In this document: one piece after another, positions 59,732 to 64,000 of the stretch
Position numbering within the stretch: the first letter of the stretch is position 1
Layout of the letters: every line of letters begins with the position of its first letter
From: Raphanus sativus
Lineage: Eukaryota > Streptophyta > Magnoliopsida > Brassicales > Brassicaceae
Assembly: GCF_000801105.2 (NCBI RefSeq)
Contig: NC_079514.1
Span: forward strand, 4,960,001-5,024,000
Reading direction: 5' to 3'
DNA: 64,000 nucleotides
Made by a program: the position numbers and the translations under genes
Notes under the pieces: model-generated
Database searches by the model: none
Told to the model about the DNA's origin: nothing
What the model saw: the letters and a program-made list of their open reading frames with translations, nothing else

Positions 59732-61229
59732 TATTCACTAACAGCAAATGGGGATATCCGGACTAATTCAGCTAGTATTCATCTAAGTGTGAGGAGAAAA
59801 TGAAACAAACATGCACAGCTTATGATGATTATGAAAGTAATTAGTAAAATCATTTTTCAATTCATTTGGCATTGTGTTAGTAAGAATTTAGTAATTAATG
59901 TTGTTTACCATTGTGGAAACTTTTTTTTATTATATCAGTACAACTTTTTTTTTCTTTTTTTTTTGGTATTAGTTTTTTTTTTAAAATTGTAAAAGACGCA
60001 AGACGCAAGTTCATGTTCTCACCGGTTATGCCTCAAAGCTTAAAATAAACCAAAAGTCCAAAACCGTGTTAAAACCTGGCAACGCAACTAACCACTAACC
60101 TGTCTTGTTTGTTTTTTTAGTCGTCTGAGATTCAGTAGTCACTAATAATATTACTTGAATTCGAATGGTCAAACCCATTTTGCTCTATTAGTGTTACTTA
60201 ATGATAGCTTGTAGATACATTCATATTTGTTTCCCCTAAAAAAATAATCAATAATAGAATCCAATAATTCTTAGCATGATCTGTTTCAGAAAAGATGTCA
60301 AAGCCATCATTTCACATTATTCTCTCCGGATTTCAGGGATCAACAAAAGCCTAAACTAACACAGGATCGATCTAATATATCACTTTCAGAAATCAGTTTA
60401 TGAACTCAATCACAACTACTAAACTATAGCCACTTGACCAAATTTCAAACAATCTCGTAAATCATACGGTGCGCAAATACAGTTGAAACCGTTGTCTTGC
60501 AGCTACATCGTCTGAATAAGCATGATTGTGATGTGATAACCATAATTATTGGCATTTAATCTTTATACTAGTAACGAACATACGAACACGAAATAATTCA
60601 AGCATATTATTAAATACTAATTTATAGAATATAGTACTCGTAGACGTAAGAATGTCATTAATAAGCGGGTCTTATCAGATGATTGCTAGTATTATTAAGG
60701 GTTACGCGTTGTTGTATAATAATAATTGGATTGCATCAATTCTTGTCACCAGACGAAACTTCTTGGATATTGTAGAAAGGGCAACAAGTAACGTGGCGGT
60801 GTCACGACTCACGAGGGCTGTCGTTAGTTTCTACATTTTCAGGGACCAAGTCAGCCACAAACTTCCAATGAAATATACCAAAATAAATCGATTCCTCCCT
60901 TCCTCATTTGACAGAATATGATCGTTGAAATGTACAAAACTACAAATGAAAGCTTTCAGACCATGACTTTGTTAACATGCTCTTCGTATCAACTGCCTAA
61001 AATATACTTTTTACTCCTTTTTCAAGTTTTCTGTTGAATACTTAAATGTTGAATGTTAAAAAAACTGATAGAATTTATATTCTGCGGTTTCTTCCAAAAT
61101 GTAAAACTGCGTTGCAAATTCGAGGAAGAGAAAACGAGGCCATCTGTCAACAACAAAACAGATCTAGTCTTTTTTTCAGGTGTTGCTAAAATACAACTTG
61201 TTCATCAACCCTTTTGCTTTACCGTGTCT
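59732..61229. other. Intergenic region
   Basis: T-rich stretches at 59930-59985. An open frame of 89 codons (60652-60921) has no family features and is not called. The part next to 61229 is probably 3' UTR of the LRR gene. Confidence 0.45.
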
Positions 61230-63809
61230 TTACACGAAATCAGCTAGAATCTCCGGTACACTGACAAACTCCCCTTCCTGTGGAAGCAATCGCGATAAGG
61301 GCGAATCTTGCAGAGCAAACAAGTCTTCCCTATTATACTTCATCCTCTGATCTGTATCCCACAAATATCACACAATTAGAACTTTTGACCACTTGCTAAT
61401 CACATTTTCTCAGCTTGTCAGTGAAAAAGGCATACCTATGAAACTTCTGGAAACAGCGGCAGAAGTCTCTGGGCTCTGGTTGTTCTTCCTCCTTCCTACC
61501 TTTGCCAAACTCTGCGGAGGAGGAGATGACCGAGGAAGAGTTTTGTTTTGGTCGAGCGAAGAGGATTCTAGAGCAAACTCATGCATCACTTTGATGTGAG
61601 GGTGCTTTTTGCAGAGACCGGTGACAGCAGCTTCGGTTAAAAGCCAACAGCCTTTGAGGTCGAGTGTTCTCAGGCTTGACGGCGGTTTAAACTTCTCGAG
61701 ACCGAGGTTGGTCAACACCGCATCTTGGAAGCCGAGGCTGACTAGGTTTGGGAGAGATGAGAGATGGTGGAGTGTGGAATCTGTGAGGGAATTGCTTTTC
61801 AGGGACAAATGTGTTAAGCCGGTAAGGCTACTCAGAGGAGAGAGAGCAATGTCGCTTAGGTGCGGATGTTCTAGACTCAACGTTGTAAGGGCAGTTAAAG
61901 ATTTTAGTGCTGCTAGAGACGGCTTTGCTTCTTCTTCTTCTTCTGGAGATTGTTGCTGGATGAATCCTGAAAGAAAGTAGTGGAGTTAGAGTTTGAACTG
62001 TTATTATCCATTCAAATAGAGTATAGAAAGGCTTATACGTGTACCTCGGATGCTGGTCCTGCTCAAGTCAAGGGCTTTAATGCAAGGCATCCTGTTGCTG
62101 ATACACAAGATGGACAGATCGTCGATAGATGTCTGGGACAGAGATAATGTCTCGAGCCGTGGGACGTGTCCGGAAAGAAGTTCAACCCCAGCGTAAGTGA
62201 TTTTTGTATACGAGACATTGAGATTCCTAAGAGTATCACCAACACATAACACAAACTCAACAGAGTCATCCCCGAAAGCTGTTGAGCTCAGATCAAGATG
62301 CTCCAGCTTAGTCATAGTTTCTAAGAAGCTGAAGTCTTGGATGAAAGTCTTGGAAACGTCTAAGTGGGTTATAGAGCTTTTGCTGGTGAAGGAAAAGACC
62401 TCGGTTTCAGCACTGAACGTGGCTCCGGATAAAACGAGCTTTTTCAAGGAAGCTAATACGGAGCTGCTGTGAGGGTTTGATATGGAGACAACGGTACACT
62501 TGTTCATGAGTAAGCATTCAAGATGCGGAATGTTTGGAGCTTGCGTGACGCTGGTCCATGAGAGATTAAGAAAGCTCAAGTTTGGAAATTCGAGAATACT
62601 GACAGCTCCTTGGTTGGTTACATTGCTTCCCCAGATGTCAAGGTACTCCAGCTTCGTCAGTGCCTGAGGAGGAAAAAGAACCGGGGATCAGAAATACATA
62701 AAAGTAATTACTGTTCACTCGCATGGATGTTTATCTAATACATGAGGTTGGAACCTAAAAACATATTTCAAGAATACTAAACTGAACATACTTATGAAAT
62801 GCGTTGCACATTACAACCTTGGCAGAGTTCTTACACCAACTACATCGGTGATTAATACTTAACGAACAATTCAATCAATTCACATATAAAAAACCTTGGT
62901 ACCTGGAGGGAGCTCAAGTTGTGATCAGTAACAGGTAAGCCACCCAAATCAAGAAGAGACAATTTTTTAAGCGAAGCAAGAAGAGAGATTCCAGCTTCCT
63001 TAACGCCCGTCTGCGAAATCCACAACTTCTCCAAATTCACAACAGACTGGAGGTGCTTCATACCAGCATCCGTAACCTTTGAGCATCTTGAAAGATCCAA
63101 CTCCTTCAAACATGTTAATCCTTCAAAAAAAAAAAAAAAGACATCATACAAATTAAATAAATACATTTGTCACCACCACCATAAGCTTCCATTGCAGAAG
63201 ATTCAGAAGAGCATATATATATACCTGTGATAGGCCAGATGGTGGAGTTGTTGATTCTAGGGCAATCAGAAAGATTCAGAGAATAGAGATTAACAAAGCC
63301 TCCAATGTACGCCATCCATTCTCCGTTGACGGAGCTTTCTCCTCGGAGATCTATCTTCTCCACTGAATGTTTGAATACTCTGCACAGAAAAGAGTTTCGT
63401 TTAGATTTGATATATATCATCAAAACGATTCAAGGATACGTCAACATGAAATCTAATGAAGCAAATCAACGAAACCTCCAGCAGAAACTAAGATCCGAAA
63501 GCGATCTTCAAATCTAAGCATATACAACTATCACCGTTTATAGATTCGATATCAGATTCATGCTAATTTTTCATCGTTTTGAACTCTAAACGGATCATCG
63601 GAAGATGTATATATGAAGAGTGAAAGAGTTTACTCGAGTAGCGAAGGGAAAAGAAGACGGCGGAGGAGGAGCTGACGGAGAAGAGCATCGGCGAGGTGAG
63701 GAGGCAGCCGCTCAAGGCTACGGCGCTGAAGACGCCATCGATCCACCGCGTCTCTGCTCTTGCAAGCTTCCTCTAAGCATAAACGAACCAACGGACTCGC
63801 CGTCTCCAT
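61230..63809 (-). CDS. Leucine-rich repeat protein without kinase domain
   Basis: Six exons: 63809-63634, 63379-63225, 63120-62903, 62663-62045, 61966-61436 and 61351-61230. They total 1821 nt (606 aa) with GT/AG junctions. The N-terminus (METASPLVRLCLEEACKSRD) is helical and basic (WRLQRRSLERLPPHLADALL) without a signal peptide, so the protein is probably intracellular. About 16-18 cysteine-containing or plant-type LRRs follow, such as LTCLKELDLSRCSKVTDAGM, LEHLDLSSTAFGDDSVEFVL and LTGLTHLSLKSNSLTDSTLH. A Ser/Pro/basic linker (SSPPPQSLAKVGRRKN) and a short conserved end (MKYNREDLFALQDSPLSRLL) complete it. The repeat type resembles RNI-like/F-box-partner LRRs, but no F-box is seen. Position and size fit At4g23840. 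The ATG at 63809 is preferred over upstream in-frame codons at 63905. Confidence 0.88.
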
Positions 63810-64000
63810 CTCCACCGTGGAAAGTTTCTGTGCTGACCTGACTTGGAAAATTTCTGATCGCCGACTTCTGCATTTTGGTTTTATCGAAGATCCGTATTGG
63901 GCCAAAATTTACAGAAACTCAGGCCCAAATAAAATATTATATCCTATAGTGGCTTGCTAATAAGCAAAACTTAAGGCCCAATATAATCTGAGATCCGAGC
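63810..64000 (-). promoter_or_regulatory. 5' leader/upstream region of the LRR gene
   Basis: Short upstream region running to the window edge. No other gene is recognised in it. Confidence 0.4.

Noticed and set aside
60652..60921. Open frame of 89 codons between the small gene and the LRR gene
   Set aside because: No recognisable motif, no leader or splice context. Likely chance.

Overview
This is a plant nuclear window, almost certainly from the mustard family (Brassicaceae) and probably a Brassica/Raphanus-type crucifer. The evidence is AT-rich intergenic DNA, many short phase-conserved introns, a tRNA-Ala gene, and a dense load of plant transposons (LINE, hAT, Helitron, MULE, Stowaway, SINE). 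Gene content and order match two separate Arabidopsis regions. I place those from memory of the families, not from a search.

Layout. 1-4249: the 3' part of an L1-type LINE and its 3' flank, ending at a 100-N gap (4250-4349). 4350-22984: a separate block with a clade-V MLO gene (4833-8396, +), an S-domain receptor kinase gene on the minus strand broken by two hAT transposons (16624-8986), and an intact S-domain receptor kinase (18312-21284, +). This order resembles Arabidopsis At1g11310-At1g11280. A second 100-N gap lies at 22985-23084. 23085-64000: the block opens with a second copy of the same LINE end and flank, then ARF9-like (25899-29137, -), a decayed SUN5-like pseudogene (40158-42135, -), a UDP-glucose 4-epimerase (43069-45321, -), tRNA-Ala(CGC) (49755-49827, -), a PH-domain protein (50316-51575, -), two small basic/acidic proteins (56818-57417, + and 58490-58837, -) and an LRR protein (61230-63809, -). 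This order runs parallel to At4g23980 down to At4g23840.

The main structural result is about the assembly. 1722-4249 and 23085-25619 are near-identical. The first copy ends exactly at one gap and the second begins exactly at the other, so the two outer contigs most likely overlap and should be merged. The MLO/receptor-kinase contig between them then probably belongs elsewhere (chromosome-1-like against chromosome-4-like synteny).

Biologically, the most striking locus is the minus-strand receptor kinase. All seven coding exons and splice sites are open, but a 438-bp non-autonomous hAT sits in exon 1 and a 4233-bp hAT with an intact 731-aa transposase sits in the last exon. Both have perfect 8-bp target duplications. 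The intergenic DNA from 30 to 40 kb and 45 to 54 kb is built largely from Helitrons, hATs, a MULE-like element with open reading frames, nested MITEs and a SINE. Most of these have boundaries and target duplications readable directly in the sequence.

The protein-coding genes are ordinary housekeeping, signalling or regulatory genes: auxin response, cell-wall sugar supply, powdery-mildew susceptibility and receptor kinases. I found no operon-like or otherwise new biochemical system.
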